In this document: positions 1 through 8,651 of the stretch, piece by piece | Layout of the letters: each line of letters opens with the position of its first letter | Numbering within the stretch: position 1 is the stretch's first letter | NCBI GenBank assembly: GCA_900642245.1 | Contig: CAAAJI010000003.1 | Location: 862,224 to 886,224 of the forward strand | DNA from: Fragilaria radians | Lineage: Eukaryota > Bacillariophyta > Fragilariophyceae > Fragilariales > Fragilariaceae | Reading direction: 5' to 3' | Length of the DNA: 24,001 nt | Translations under genes and position numbers: made by a program | The notes under the pieces: generated by a model | The model's input: the letters and a program-made list of their open reading frames with translations, nothing else | Databases searched by the model: none | What the model was told of the DNA's origin: nothing

Positions 1-1154
1 AAGTGTATAGGCTTCTCTGGAATAAAAACTAAAGGCCTTTTGCCAAGGACAACAACAAGCTTTTTCTAGTGTTTGAGTTGCAAGGGATTTGCAGTGAGCA
101 ATGTTGTGACTGATTTTCTAAAAACAATGACGACACTGATTCGCAGATTTCTTAGGTATTTCTACAAAACCGGAGGGATGTTTCACATAATCATTGACAT
201 GCCATTGTGTTGCCAGTTCACTTCAAATTTTCACACTTAAGAGCCTGATGACATGAAAGCAAAGTAAAGTTGTTAAGGTCTGATATCTATAAAAGAGGAA
301 ACTAGTGAAGAATAAAGTTGCATCGTTTTTCCAAATTGGTTTCAGTCCTACTAATGATAAAAAACTTTTCTCACAGCTATTTCCTACTTGAGTAATTGTA
401 TTTGAATCTATCCTTTGCATTATGTTTCATTTAATCTTGTTTTTATTCACGAGTTTATCAGAACCAGGTGGAAAATAAATCATTGTCTTCAGCAATAATT
501 CTTTTTAGCAGAAAATAATCCTTGCTAGATATGGTTCTATGTTGTGTGATAATTTATCATTCTATAAGTCAATTCATAGGCTTCTAGTGGTCGGAAATTG
601 CTTTCTGAGTCGGCTATGAAATGTGCCTTAGCATAGAGGATCGTTTCTAAGGTGTTTCACTAATTCAATAAATCTGAAAACGTATTACCAATTAGATTCC
701 TGAATAAGGCTTCCTTACCTTGCTTGTTAAGCCAAAATTTCGAAATGTGTTGAAGATTAAGCACAAATATAAGCTGCGGCCTTTTTATAATGATCCATTG
801 GTTTCAAAAATGTCGCTTACCTTTTTTCTTTCAATAAGGAAGGTTAGTAATGTGACTATAGTGTTATTTCTACCGCAAGATTTCTTATTCCCTCTGATGC
901 TAATTTACTTTGGTGAAGAAAACATTTGTACTTGGTGTTTTTTTAGTTTCATTTCTGCCATGATAATGAAATCCAAACCAGCAAGTCCAAAATGCTTTGG
1001 AAATGGGTTATACTGGCAATCCAAGCTTCATTTGCTTGAAGCATTTTTTCAATGCTTCAATAACTTTCTATGGGCATAATTCTTGCTCGTCATTCACAAT
1101 GCAAATTGGTTACTCAAGTGCTAGTACCAGTATGTCAAAGTAGGTTGGAAAACG
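1..1154. other. Upstream non-coding region with one hairpin
   Basis: I see no gene here. A reading frame at 720-1079 has no recognisable domain and an implausible Phe/Cys/Trp-rich composition. The only clear structure is a perfect 10-bp hairpin at 1036-1060, listed separately. The last few hundred bases should hold the promoter of the TraB-family gene that follows, but I cannot point to a core element. Confidence 0.6.
1036..1060. promoter_or_regulatory. Perfect 10-bp inverted repeat upstream of the TraB-family gene
   Basis: The arms TTGAAGCATT (1036-1045) and AATGCTTCAA (1051-1060) are exact reverse complements around a 5-nt loop. It lies about 95 nt before the likely start codon. It could be a protein-binding site in DNA or a hairpin in the 5' leader. 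Function is inferred from position only. Confidence 0.3.
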
Positions 1155-2501
1155 ATGATCAACGGGCAAATCCGTTTTCGGCAATGTTCAAGCATATCAT
1201 TTCACTTCATGGCATGCATATTGTTCTCTCTGACAAATCTTAGTTTAATAGGCGCATTGAACATCCAATCAAGCATGAGTTTCGCAGAAATAATGAAGCT
1301 TCCATATGTCGGATCTGTACAACATGGTGACATAACTTTTACTGTTATTGGAACATCCCACTTTAAGTGCAACTCAGCAGCGGAAGTATCTGCTTTGATA
1401 GAAATTATCCAGCCTGATGGAGTTGTGCTTGAGTTGGATCCTGAAAGAGTACTCAAATTGACAAAAGAATCAGGACGAAAACCGTGGTTTGGTGCTGACT
1501 TTCTCGCTGCGATAGAAACATCAAAAGAAATGGATATTCCACTCTTTGTTGGTGACGAATATATGAAAGAGACTCAAAATAGGTTTTTAAAATCTTTTTT
1601 TTCTCTTGACTCGTACAATCCTAAGGCTCTTTACAACTTTTTACTCCAAAAGAATTCTCAAATTAACATCATCCAAGCATTTATCGACGACCCAATGAAG
1701 GCCTTACCACTTTTTGTCGCATTCGTATTTCCCACTTTATTCCTTTCTTTAATATTTGATGACAACGCTGGGGCTTTAATCGATTCAGAGCTTATACCGA
1801 TGATCGTTAATACACTGTTTTCAATTCTGGGATCATTTCTAGGAGCTTCCAAGGTCTTCAATACCTTGATTTCGGATAGGGATGAAATTTTAGTTAGGAG
1901 TGCCAAACAAGCTGCTGACATTTTACTGTCTTTGCGAAGTCGACAAACTATTCGTAAAACTTGGGTATTCCTCGAAAATCCCCAAAGCAGTGGTGATCGC
2001 ATACCAGGAAGTAAAACGGCAATTCCCCTTTTCACATTAAAGCGACCTCTTGAAAAGGACTCCATTCGCAGCTTGAATTTATTCGAACCTCGTTGGCTAT
2101 CCATGATTGATACTTTAAACACAAATGAAATATTGTCCTTTGGCTGCCTTACTTGCTTAAACAAATTTTATTGTGCAACCAAAATTTGCGGTAAGGATGC
2201 AAGATACGCAGATATCATTTTCCAACGATCAGGTCGAATAGCTCTCATTCAAAAAAATATCGAAGGGGCTCGACCGTCAGGAGACCGTAAAGTCATTCTT
2301 GAAATCAAGGGCGCGGAATCGTTTATTGTCCAAGAAGATGAAGTTGTAGCAATTGACAATGGTTACCTCATAATCTCTCCCGATCGAGTTGACTCAACTT
2401 CGATCGAAAGAAAATGTTCAAATGATAGCAGTCTTTCCATCGTAATAGTTGTTGGGCTATTGCATGCAAGTGGGATAGTTAAAAAGCTTGCCGATCGTTA
2501 G
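1155..2501 (+). CDS. TraB/PrgY-family membrane protein with an inserted LON-like segment
   Basis: This is a 448-residue homologue of the TraB/PrgY (TIKI-like) family, a predicted metalloprotease-like fold found in membranes. The family signatures are in order: GTSH at 66-69, the VVLELD strand at 90-95, RDE at 242-244, and a C-terminal VVGLLH with a conserved-type His at 437. Two hydrophobic segments lie at about 183-201 and 213-230. The N-terminus (about 19-35) looks like a signal peptide, and Met19 (base 1209) is an equally good start. Between the RDE helix and the final strand there are about 160 extra residues. They contain IPLFTL (290-295) and LFEPRW (309-314), which resemble the opening of LON substrate-binding (PUA-like) domains. 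The biochemical role of eukaryotic TraB proteins is poorly known. The TraB call is firm; the LON-like call is moderate. The gene converges on the TRM13 homologue. Confidence 0.85.
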   Translation: MINGQIRFRQCSSISFHFMACILFSLTNLSLIGALNIQSSMSFAEIMKLPYVGSVQHGDITFTVIGTSHFKCNSAAEVSALIEIIQPDGVVLELDPERVLKLTKESGRKPWFGADFLAAIETSKEMDIPLFVGDEYMKETQNRFLKSFFSLDSYNPKALYNFLLQKNSQINIIQAFIDDPMKALPLFVAFVFPTLFLSLIFDDNAGALIDSELIPMIVNTLFSILGSFLGASKVFNTLISDRDEILVRSAKQAADILLSLRSRQTIRKTWVFLENPQSSGDRIPGSKTAIPLFTLKRPLEKDSIRSLNLFEPRWLSMIDTLNTNEILSFGCLTCLNKFYCATKICGKDARYADIIFQRSGRIALIQKNIEGARPSGDRKVILEIKGAESFIVQEDEVVAIDNGYLIISPDRVDSTSIERKCSNDSSLSIVIVVGLLHASGIVKKLADR

Positions 2502-2736
2502 TTATTTTAAATAGTTTCGTATATTCCAAACGCAAAAGATTTTGCGAAATCTTGTATCTACGAAAACTATCAGTTATCAGAAATACACATGTGATATAGT
2601 CTCTGAAAAAAATTCACTTGGTCGGAGTAATTCATCGAAGCATTATGGGAGGCAACGCGATTATGATGTCTGTAGATGTAGCAAAAGAATTGAAAGGACT
2701 TTTCCAGGTACGCCATCGTGACCTAAGAGAAAACGC

Positions 2737-3690
2737 TTATTCTGCGGGCAGACTCGCTATCAAAAGGTGATTTTCTATCGACATGGTTGTGTACCTTACG
2801 AACTTGACGTTGTATCCGAGAGAGATTAGTTGATGAGCTCTTGCAGTATCAAGGAAAAGTTTACATCTCATTCCGAGGGATGCCTTGTCTAGCCTCGAAA
2901 ACTCTCGTTCAAATTCATCCGAAGCCACCAAGGTTTCAAGCTTTATCTCTGAAGGTATCTTTTGAAACACAGGAAACTGAATCCATCGTGAATTATTGCA
3001 TCGACACGGATTGAAATCATTTTTCTTGAGCATAGACGCCCATTGCGACGTAATTACCAAGACTTGAAAATCTCGTTCCGTAAAACCCAAAGTTTCGAAG
3101 AAACTTTTATTCGAGAATTTTTCCCATTTGCAGAGATAGTGACAGCAAGTAGCAACAACCAATGGTGCTCGATGTCGAGAGCAGCATTCTATCATAAGAT
3201 CTGTGGCTACACCACAAAGGTGCTTCGACATTGCGACAACATGATGAAAGTCGCATATTGAAGAAAAATCATGTATATCTTCAATATCCACTGTAACTCT
3301 TCTGACGAATTTTCCTTTCTTTGCTCTTGCAATCATGGCAAAATCTCGTAATCTTTTACTACCAAATTTTTGACAATCAATCAATACATGAGAGGCATTT
3401 CCATTCATCATGAGACTTAGTTGGTCTGATAACTTCGCTGTTCCACATCCAAACTCACAGAATATTTTGTCCTTTTGGATCAAGTTGACTTCTTTCATAT
3501 GATTAACTATGCTTTCACATTGTATTATATGTTTCGCTATACCTTGCAAATTGTTTGGTTGTACTTCTGGCTTCTCATCGAGTGGTAATTCTTGCGGATG
3601 TGAAAACGGTAAGTACTTCGCGGCTCTATCCATTTTTGCAATAAGGAGTTGAACTTCCTCGCCTGAAACTGTAGATGTTGCGGTTGACAT
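2737..3690 (-). CDS. TRM13: tRNA 2'-O-methyltransferase TRM13 homologue, short form
   Basis: The 317-residue product matches the methyltransferase core of TRM13, which 2'-O-methylates position 4 in the acceptor stem of certain tRNAs using S-adenosylmethionine. Visible motifs are the SAM-binding EFGCGTAKLS (79-88), LIDC (103-106), KHLCGVATDL (156-165), TCCHYLCKW (181-189), SQWASM (215-220) and a closing block near 273-312 with GMRCK and SIENHLLIA. Known eukaryotic TRM13 proteins are usually longer and begin with CCCH and CHHC zinc fingers. None is visible here, and the frame has a TGA a few codons upstream of the chosen ATG. The fingers are therefore either lost or encoded in an unseen upstream exon. 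The 3' ends of this gene and the TraB-family gene are 235 bp apart. A GC-rich palindrome lies 84 bp upstream of the start. Confidence 0.88.
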   Translation of the reverse strand: MSTATSTVSGEEVQLLIAKMDRAAKYLPFSHPQELPLDEKPEVQPNNLQGIAKHIIQCESIVNHMKEVNLIQKDKIFCEFGCGTAKLSDQLSLMMNGNASHVLIDCQKFGSKRLRDFAMIARAKKGKFVRRVTVDIEDIHDFSSICDFHHVVAMSKHLCGVATDLMIECCSRHRAPLVVATCCHYLCKWEKFSNKSFFETLGFTERDFQVLVITSQWASMLKKNDFNPCRCNNSRWIQFPVFQKIPSEIKLETLVASDEFEREFSRLDKASLGMRCKLFLDTARAHQLISLGYNVKFVRYTTMSIENHLLIASLPAE

Positions 3691-4140
3691 TTGATAACCT
3701 TGCGAAAAGTTTGATCACAGGAAATGGGTTGCTCACATGATTTTTATACAACCAATCGGCAGGCCCGGTCGTTTTCTCCGCGGAGAATTTCTCCGCCAGT
3801 GAAATTTTACGTCTCCGAGGAATACTGCTCAGAAGCGAACGAACAGGTCGGTATGCTTGGTATGTAAAAAAATTACTAACTTTTTTAAATTAAAACACTA
3901 CATTACAACAGTAGATAAAATGTGATGTGAAAAATCGAATTCAACGTTTATCAACTTCACTACTTCACAAATTTGACTAACAACATTGAACAACAGGAAT
4001 CATGCTCCACAAACTACCCGCAGGAAAAAATCAAACTTACAGGATGCAAGTCTGATGAAAAAAATCTGCCCTCTAATGCTGACTTTCATCTCAGATTACT
4101 GATTTAAAACTTTAACTTAGGATTCAAATTCCATTTTTTA
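3691..4140. other. Promoter-side spacer of TRM13 and downstream flank of a decayed gene
   Basis: There is no open gene here. The region holds the upstream sequence of the minus-strand TRM13 homologue, including a palindrome at 3774-3787. Its right-hand end runs into the 3' flank of the GCR1-like relic, where that relic's frame continues with frequent stops. Confidence 0.5.
3774..3797. promoter_or_regulatory. TTCTCCGCGGAGAA palindrome with an adjacent half-site repeat
   Basis: A perfect 14-bp palindrome sits at 3774-3787 and its half-site TTCTCCG recurs at 3789-3795. It is a GC-rich island in AT-rich spacer, 84 bp upstream of the TRM13 start codon. The position and dyad symmetry suggest a dimeric regulator's site. 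No specific factor can be named. Confidence 0.35.
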
Positions 4141-4851
4141 TATCTTTTTTCGTTCATTAATTATATGTGTAACACTTGTTTGCTGTGCATAGACAATGTA
4201 GATTAGATCGATTACAGAATTGGCAGTAAATCCTTGTTATGTGAGCTCAGAAATCATATCCCACAAAATTTTGCGGCGTTGAAACTTATGTTTCACAACG
4301 CCCCGTTCAGAAAAAGAGAAATGCCTTGCAGGCTTTCTCCCTCCAATTCCCTCAACGTACTCCTGCCATAAATCAAATAGATTTTGTGGCAATGGAGGGA
4401 TGCTCTTGCAGAGATGCCATTCATCACTGCAGGGTTGTGCTCAGCATCTCCACCCTACGCATTGCTTAGAATACCCCCCAACAAGCATACAAGCTTGTAA
4501 TTGTTGTTGATTGCAATCTCCCCTATTTGCTACTCCCCATTATCCTGGTACCAGAGCTATCTGTCTCATATTTCTGTATGCGCCCAAATTACACAGTCAT
4601 TGTCATGCTATTCTCCAGCACCTCATTTCTGTTATCAATACTCTCCCTCCTAACTGAATGCACAGCCGCCTAAATTGCTAACATCTGAGTTCAAACCCCA
4701 TGGTTTCCAAGGCCACCACCTGCTCCTGCTGTTCTTCCTCCTCCTCACCTGGCATAATATCAATTGTAACTGTCTCCTCATCACGTGTCACCAATACCGG
4801 CACCCGCATGATTGGATCTAATTCATCTCTTCTTCCCCAATCTCTTGTCAT
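4141..4851 (-). pseudogene. Decayed gene with a GCR1-like DNA-binding domain (possible Crypton-type or host-factor relic)
   Basis: Read on the minus strand from an ATG at 4851, one frame stays recognisable for about 710 bp with no frameshift but with six stops (at 4680, 4605, 4599, 4542, 4443 and 4239). The N-terminal part starts MTRDWGRRDELDP and has an acidic run (GEEEEEQQEQ). The C-terminal part (about 4404-4141) reads LFDLWQEYVEGIGGRKPAR, then ERGVVKHKF and RRKILWDMI, then after a stop VIDLIYIVY and THIINERKK. This is the pattern of the GCR1-like C-terminal DNA-binding domain, which I know from expanded algal families. The same domain type is also known in Crypton tyrosine-recombinase transposons. 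No recombinase catalytic region is visible, so transposon origin is an inference. The domain identification is from memory. Confidence 0.6.
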
Positions 4852-6017
4852 CCAAATAATAATTGTTTAATTCTACACATATACTCAGCTGGAATGCGGA
4901 AATTGTCAGCAGAGGGTGAAAAACTAGCCACAAAATTGCCTTGACAAAAAATGATACTGAATCGGGAAATTTTGTCAAATATTTGGCATAACATTGATAA
5001 ATAAAAAACATTTCATTGCTGTTTTATCACAATTACCATTTAGCAGGTACATCATCATTAGAGGGTTATATCTAGTGTTGAAATAACTCTTTTATAGGAT
5101 TCCCTTTTTCATCACCAGATTATTAGGAAACTTGGCCATTCGGACATCCAAATCGAACGAGATTTCAATGCATACATATTGAGGTAAGCATACTGCTCTA
5201 TGCTGAGTTGCACAAAGTGAAATTATGATCTATTTTATCTATTTTTGACTAAAATTGATCTCATTCGCGCCACATCACCCTCTTGTGAAGGTGTCGCGTC
5301 ACTCCTTCAGATGCTTGCGCTCACTTTCTGGTGAATCTTGATTATGATATGAGTTTATTCTCTCAAAATCCTTCTTAAAACTATCTTTAGTTTTTAATCA
5401 TCTTTAATATAAATAAAAGTGGATAGTTAATGTCTTTACTACCCAAACCCAGATGTGTAAATACATAGAATATATAGATTCTTTATACTCACTTGTACTA
5501 ACAGTCTTGGATGTCTCCAGCACAGATCCATCTCTTAATCTTTTAATGTCAGACTGGATATTGTGCATTTCACATACATATATTAAATTAATGTATTTCT
5601 TTTTAGTCTATACTTTAAGGTATGACACATACATTTATGGAAGCAAATATTGGTCGTATTTTCTGGATCTTTATACATGTATTTTATACTTGTGATCTTG
5701 GAATAGCCAAGAATCTTATATCCTACTTTCATTGTCCAGTTTATGTAAAGGAAAACCCGAGCAGGATGCACTCAATTATTTCCTTATTGTACATGCATAA
5801 TTTTCTTCTTCAAGTCTGTTGTTGAATCTGCTAGCTTTCAAGATGAATCCATGGGTATTTATGTGAGTAGCTGAGGTATTTTTGATGTCAGCAATACTGA
5901 AAAAGAGAAACAGTGCTAGTTTTAGTATATTAACATAAAAACCGAATGACACATCCAAGTAACTCATAACCCCAAATTAGAAAAATGGTTTGTTGCAATA
6001 CGATATAAAAAACAATC
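4852..6017. other. AT-rich spacer before the CCA-adding enzyme gene
   Basis: Only short, low-complexity reading frames occur here and none resembles a protein family. One copy of the three-copy dispersed repeat lies at 5491-5540. The last 100-200 bp should hold the promoter of the CCA-adding enzyme gene. Confidence 0.5.
5491..5540 (+). repeat. Dispersed repeat copy A
   Basis: The core TTGGATGTCTCCAG (5507-5520) is flanked on the left by TGTACTAACAG and on the right by CACAGATCCATCTCTTA. The same order of blocks occurs at 14781-14836 on this strand and at 23141-23200 on the opposite strand. The copies have diverged, with small gaps between blocks. This suggests an old mobile-element family such as an LTR or a non-autonomous element. 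The family is not identified. Confidence 0.5.
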
Positions 6018-7640
6018 ATGTCATTTGGGAACGACGCTTCAGTGAAGACCCTCATCCTATACGAAGGGGATCCCATACCCAAAGATTCTACTAGTAAGGT
6101 GATTATTCGGTTGACAAATGAAGAATGTCGCCTGTTTGCAACGCTTAGGTGTGCAGTCGTGTCCCTTGAGAAAGGAGAAATCCCTTCATTTGACGCAACG
6201 AATGTCGAATTGAGAATTGCTGGTGGCTGGGTTCGAGACAAGTTGCTAAATCTTTCTACCTCTGATGTTGATATTGTAACTGATTCTATTTCTGGAGTAG
6301 AATTTGCCTCAGTCCTACAATCCTACCTTAAGCTTAACCATCCGGATGAGGTTCATAAGGTAGGTGTTATTGCTGCCAATCCAAACCAGTCGAAGCATTT
6401 AGAGACCGCAACAATGGTCGTGATGGGATTCGAATGCGATTTTTGCAATCTTCGCTCTAATGAAGTATATTCAGAGGATTCTAGAATTCCTCAAACTCAA
6501 ATTGGAACACCGTTGGAGGATGCCCAACGGCGAGATTTTTGCTTAAATGCTCTCTTTTTCAATCTAAAGACGAATCTCATAGAAGACTGGACCGGTCGAG
6601 GTCTTTCCGATTTACTGGACCAGAGGATTTTGGTAACTCCACTTGATCCTTTTACAACTTTTCTTGATGATCCGCTTAGAGTGCTAAGGGCAGTTCGCTT
6701 TGCAACTCGTTTTGATTTTGAATTGGATAAGGAATTGAGAGAGGCTAGTAAATCAGAAATTATTCACCAAGCTCTAATCGTCAAAGTTAGTCGCGAGCGT
6801 GTAGGTAAGGAATTAGAAGGGATGCTTAGCGGAGAGGCAGCTAGGCCATTTCATGCTTTGGCTTTGATAGATGAATTAAACCTCTCTGATTGCGTATTCT
6901 ACTTGCCATGTGACTTGAGAATTGAAGGCAATTTTCTGGGAAAACTTTACTCGGGAACTGTCAAGTATGATTGGATTGTTTCAACTTCTAACTTGGAGAA
7001 AGCTATGAAAGTAGAAGGCATTCATTTCCCTGACAGGCGTGCGATTTCTGTCATGGATGATAGATTATTTGTCTTGGCATCATATTTACTCCCATTTCGA
7101 GATGTGTACTACGTTGATAAGAAGGCGAAGAAAATACCGGTGATTGATTACTTGATGCGAGAGAGTATTAAATTTAAAAACAAAGACGTGGCTGGAATGG
7201 TCAACATGATGGAAAATGCTGATTCATTTGTCGCCATACTGCAAAACCCTACACCTACACGATTAGAACTAGGTTTACTTATTGGAGCGACAAAAGACCT
7301 TTGGGTAACTTGTCTTTTCTTAGTTGCCGTTTTAATCGATGATTGCGACAAAGCTCAAATATTGTACAAAAGGATTATAGACTTGGAGCTAGATGGTTGT
7401 TGGAAAACAAGACCAATACTGAATGGACGTGAAGTAACTGAGATTCTAAGTTTATCGAAAGGTCCAGATATAGGAATATACATAGAGGAACAAAAGCGCT
7501 GGATGCTTTGTAATCCTCTGGGTACAAGAGATGACTGCGTCAGCCATCTGTTGATTTATAAGAGAAATCGAGACACGAAGCGTCACCTTGGAGTTGAAGA
7601 ACTAGAAGAATCCAAGAAGACATTTTTAGGAAACGCGTAA
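6018..7640 (+). CDS. tRNA CCA-adding enzyme (class II nucleotidyltransferase)
   Basis: The 540-residue protein adds or repairs the 3'-terminal CCA of tRNAs without a nucleic-acid template. The class II poly(A)-polymerase-type head is clear: GGWVRD at 69-74 followed by the metal-binding SDVD at 82-85 (Asp83, Asp85). Then come EDAQRRDF at 167-174, which matches the family's RRD block for sugar/NTP handling, DDPLRVLRAVRFATR at 217-231, and SRERVGKELEGML at about 258-270. The C-terminal half is helical as in eukaryotic TRNT1/CCA1, and the length is typical. There is no obvious organelle-targeting peptide at this start, although eukaryotic homologues often serve several compartments through alternative starts. 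The 3' end converges on the next gene with 57 bp between stop codons, so the two 3' UTRs probably overlap. Confidence 0.93.
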   Translation: MSFGNDASVKTLILYEGDPIPKDSTSKVIIRLTNEECRLFATLRCAVVSLEKGEIPSFDATNVELRIAGGWVRDKLLNLSTSDVDIVTDSISGVEFASVLQSYLKLNHPDEVHKVGVIAANPNQSKHLETATMVVMGFECDFCNLRSNEVYSEDSRIPQTQIGTPLEDAQRRDFCLNALFFNLKTNLIEDWTGRGLSDLLDQRILVTPLDPFTTFLDDPLRVLRAVRFATRFDFELDKELREASKSEIIHQALIVKVSRERVGKELEGMLSGEAARPFHALALIDELNLSDCVFYLPCDLRIEGNFLGKLYSGTVKYDWIVSTSNLEKAMKVEGIHFPDRRAISVMDDRLFVLASYLLPFRDVYYVDKKAKKIPVIDYLMRESIKFKNKDVAGMVNMMENADSFVAILQNPTPTRLELGLLIGATKDLWVTCLFLVAVLIDDCDKAQILYKRIIDLELDGCWKTRPILNGREVTEILSLSKGPDIGIYIEEQKRWMLCNPLGTRDDCVSHLLIYKRNRDTKRHLGVEELEESKKTFLGNA

Positions 7641-7697
7641 GAAACTAATTCCATGCATTATTATGACATCATATCCTACATACAAATACGCTTGAAA

Positions 7698-8651
7698 CTA
7701 AACACGACGCTGAGAATTTTCATTATCATCACGTGTCCACCAAAATGGATCTTCTTCACTTTTCGACGCCCATTCCTCTTGAACTGACGCGAAATCCACT
7801 GATCCACCATCTCGTACGTTCTCGTCATGGCCAGGGGATCTAGATCCGAACATGCGAGACCAAAACGAAGCACTAATACCCATACCTTCACCGTAATCCA
7901 TCTGATATGATCGATTGTTAGACGTCACCCAGGTGGGTTCCATTAATGGGTCAGCTAGGTCATCATTTGAGATTATGTTTTCATGACGTCGAGACCACCA
8001 CCATGGATTTCGGGCTCGGCGGATCCTTGGTACAAGTTGAAGTGATAATTCATCTTCCTCTAGCAAGAATAAACGATAATTTGCAATGGCTTTACATCGA
8101 ATGGCTTCGAACAAACTTATGCACAGCAAAGTTATCCATAGGAAATGTATATGTCCCTCGAAGAAGTCCACCAAAAAATGTGGAAAGCAAAGGTCAGCTT
8201 GATGAGTTCGAACATAAAGAACACATTTTCCTCTCATTATAAAGGAAATCACAGATGAAATAAACATTGAGAAGCTCATACCAAAGGAGAAGATGCAACC
8301 AACTAGTAAACCTAACCTCATCAATCGGTCATTGTATACAGAGTATGTGCCTAGAGCTGCACGAATGATCAAAAGTACAGATATGGCAATCAACGCGCCA
8401 ACGACGATATTTCCTTCGTTACCCTTCACCTTCAGTATGATTGCGTAGACTAAAAAGAAAATTCCTAGGAGGCAATCAAGCATGTGACAGAAGTTTACCA
8501 TATAGCGAAACACTTTAACTGCCAATTCTTCGTTTACAGAGGGGTGGTGCACATCGATTTCATTTTGAACTTTTTGATCCATGCTGAAGTTTGCTTGATT
8601 CCATTCACCATCTTGAGCTGCATTCTCCCATTCATTCTCTTGTTCATTCAT
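7698..8651 (-). CDS. Four-helix (tetraspan-like) membrane protein with a Trp-rich cytoplasmic tail
   Basis: The 317-residue protein is not a family I can name. It has a polar acidic N-terminus (1-45) and four hydrophobic segments at about 51-73, 80-101, 111-138 and 169-187. A short loop between helices 3 and 4 carries two Cys (143 and 155). The topology and loop cysteines recall tetraspanins, but the large loop's CCG motif is absent. After helix 4 comes an NYRLFLLEEDE stretch, then an Arg-rich and Trp-rich tail with NPWWWSRR (215-222), SFWSRMFG (262-269) and DPFWWTRDD (301-309), which look like a repeated short motif. Many Ser/Asp/Glu residues make it a plausible phosphorylated tail. It is transcribed toward the CCA-enzyme gene. 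Confidence 0.75.
   Translation of the reverse strand: MNEQENEWENAAQDGEWNQANFSMDQKVQNEIDVHHPSVNEELAVKVFRYMVNFCHMLDCLLGIFFLVYAIILKVKGNEGNIVVGALIAISVLLIIRAALGTYSVYNDRLMRLGLLVGCIFSFGMSFSMFISSVISFIMRGKCVLYVRTHQADLCFPHFLVDFFEGHIHFLWITLLCISLFEAIRCKAIANYRLFLLEEDELSLQLVPRIRRARNPWWWSRRHENIISNDDLADPLMEPTWVTSNNRSYQMDYGEGMGISASFWSRMFGSRSPGHDENVRDGGSVDFASVQEEWASKSEEDPFWWTRDDNENSQRRV

Noticed and set aside
720..1079. 119-codon plus-strand frame upstream of the TraB-family gene
   Set aside because: Composition is that of translated T-rich DNA (many Phe, Cys, Trp), no motif is visible, and it contains the non-coding hairpin.
2645..2770. 41-codon frame MGGNAIMMSVDVAKELKG... with a GTACGC after its 21st codon
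   Set aside because: It lies in the short gap between convergent genes and runs into the TRM13 coding region. No acceptor or partner exon is evident.
4686..4700. tRNA B-box-like GAGTTCAAACCCC
   Set aside because: No A box or cloverleaf pairing upstream, and the site lies within the decayed GCR1-like gene.
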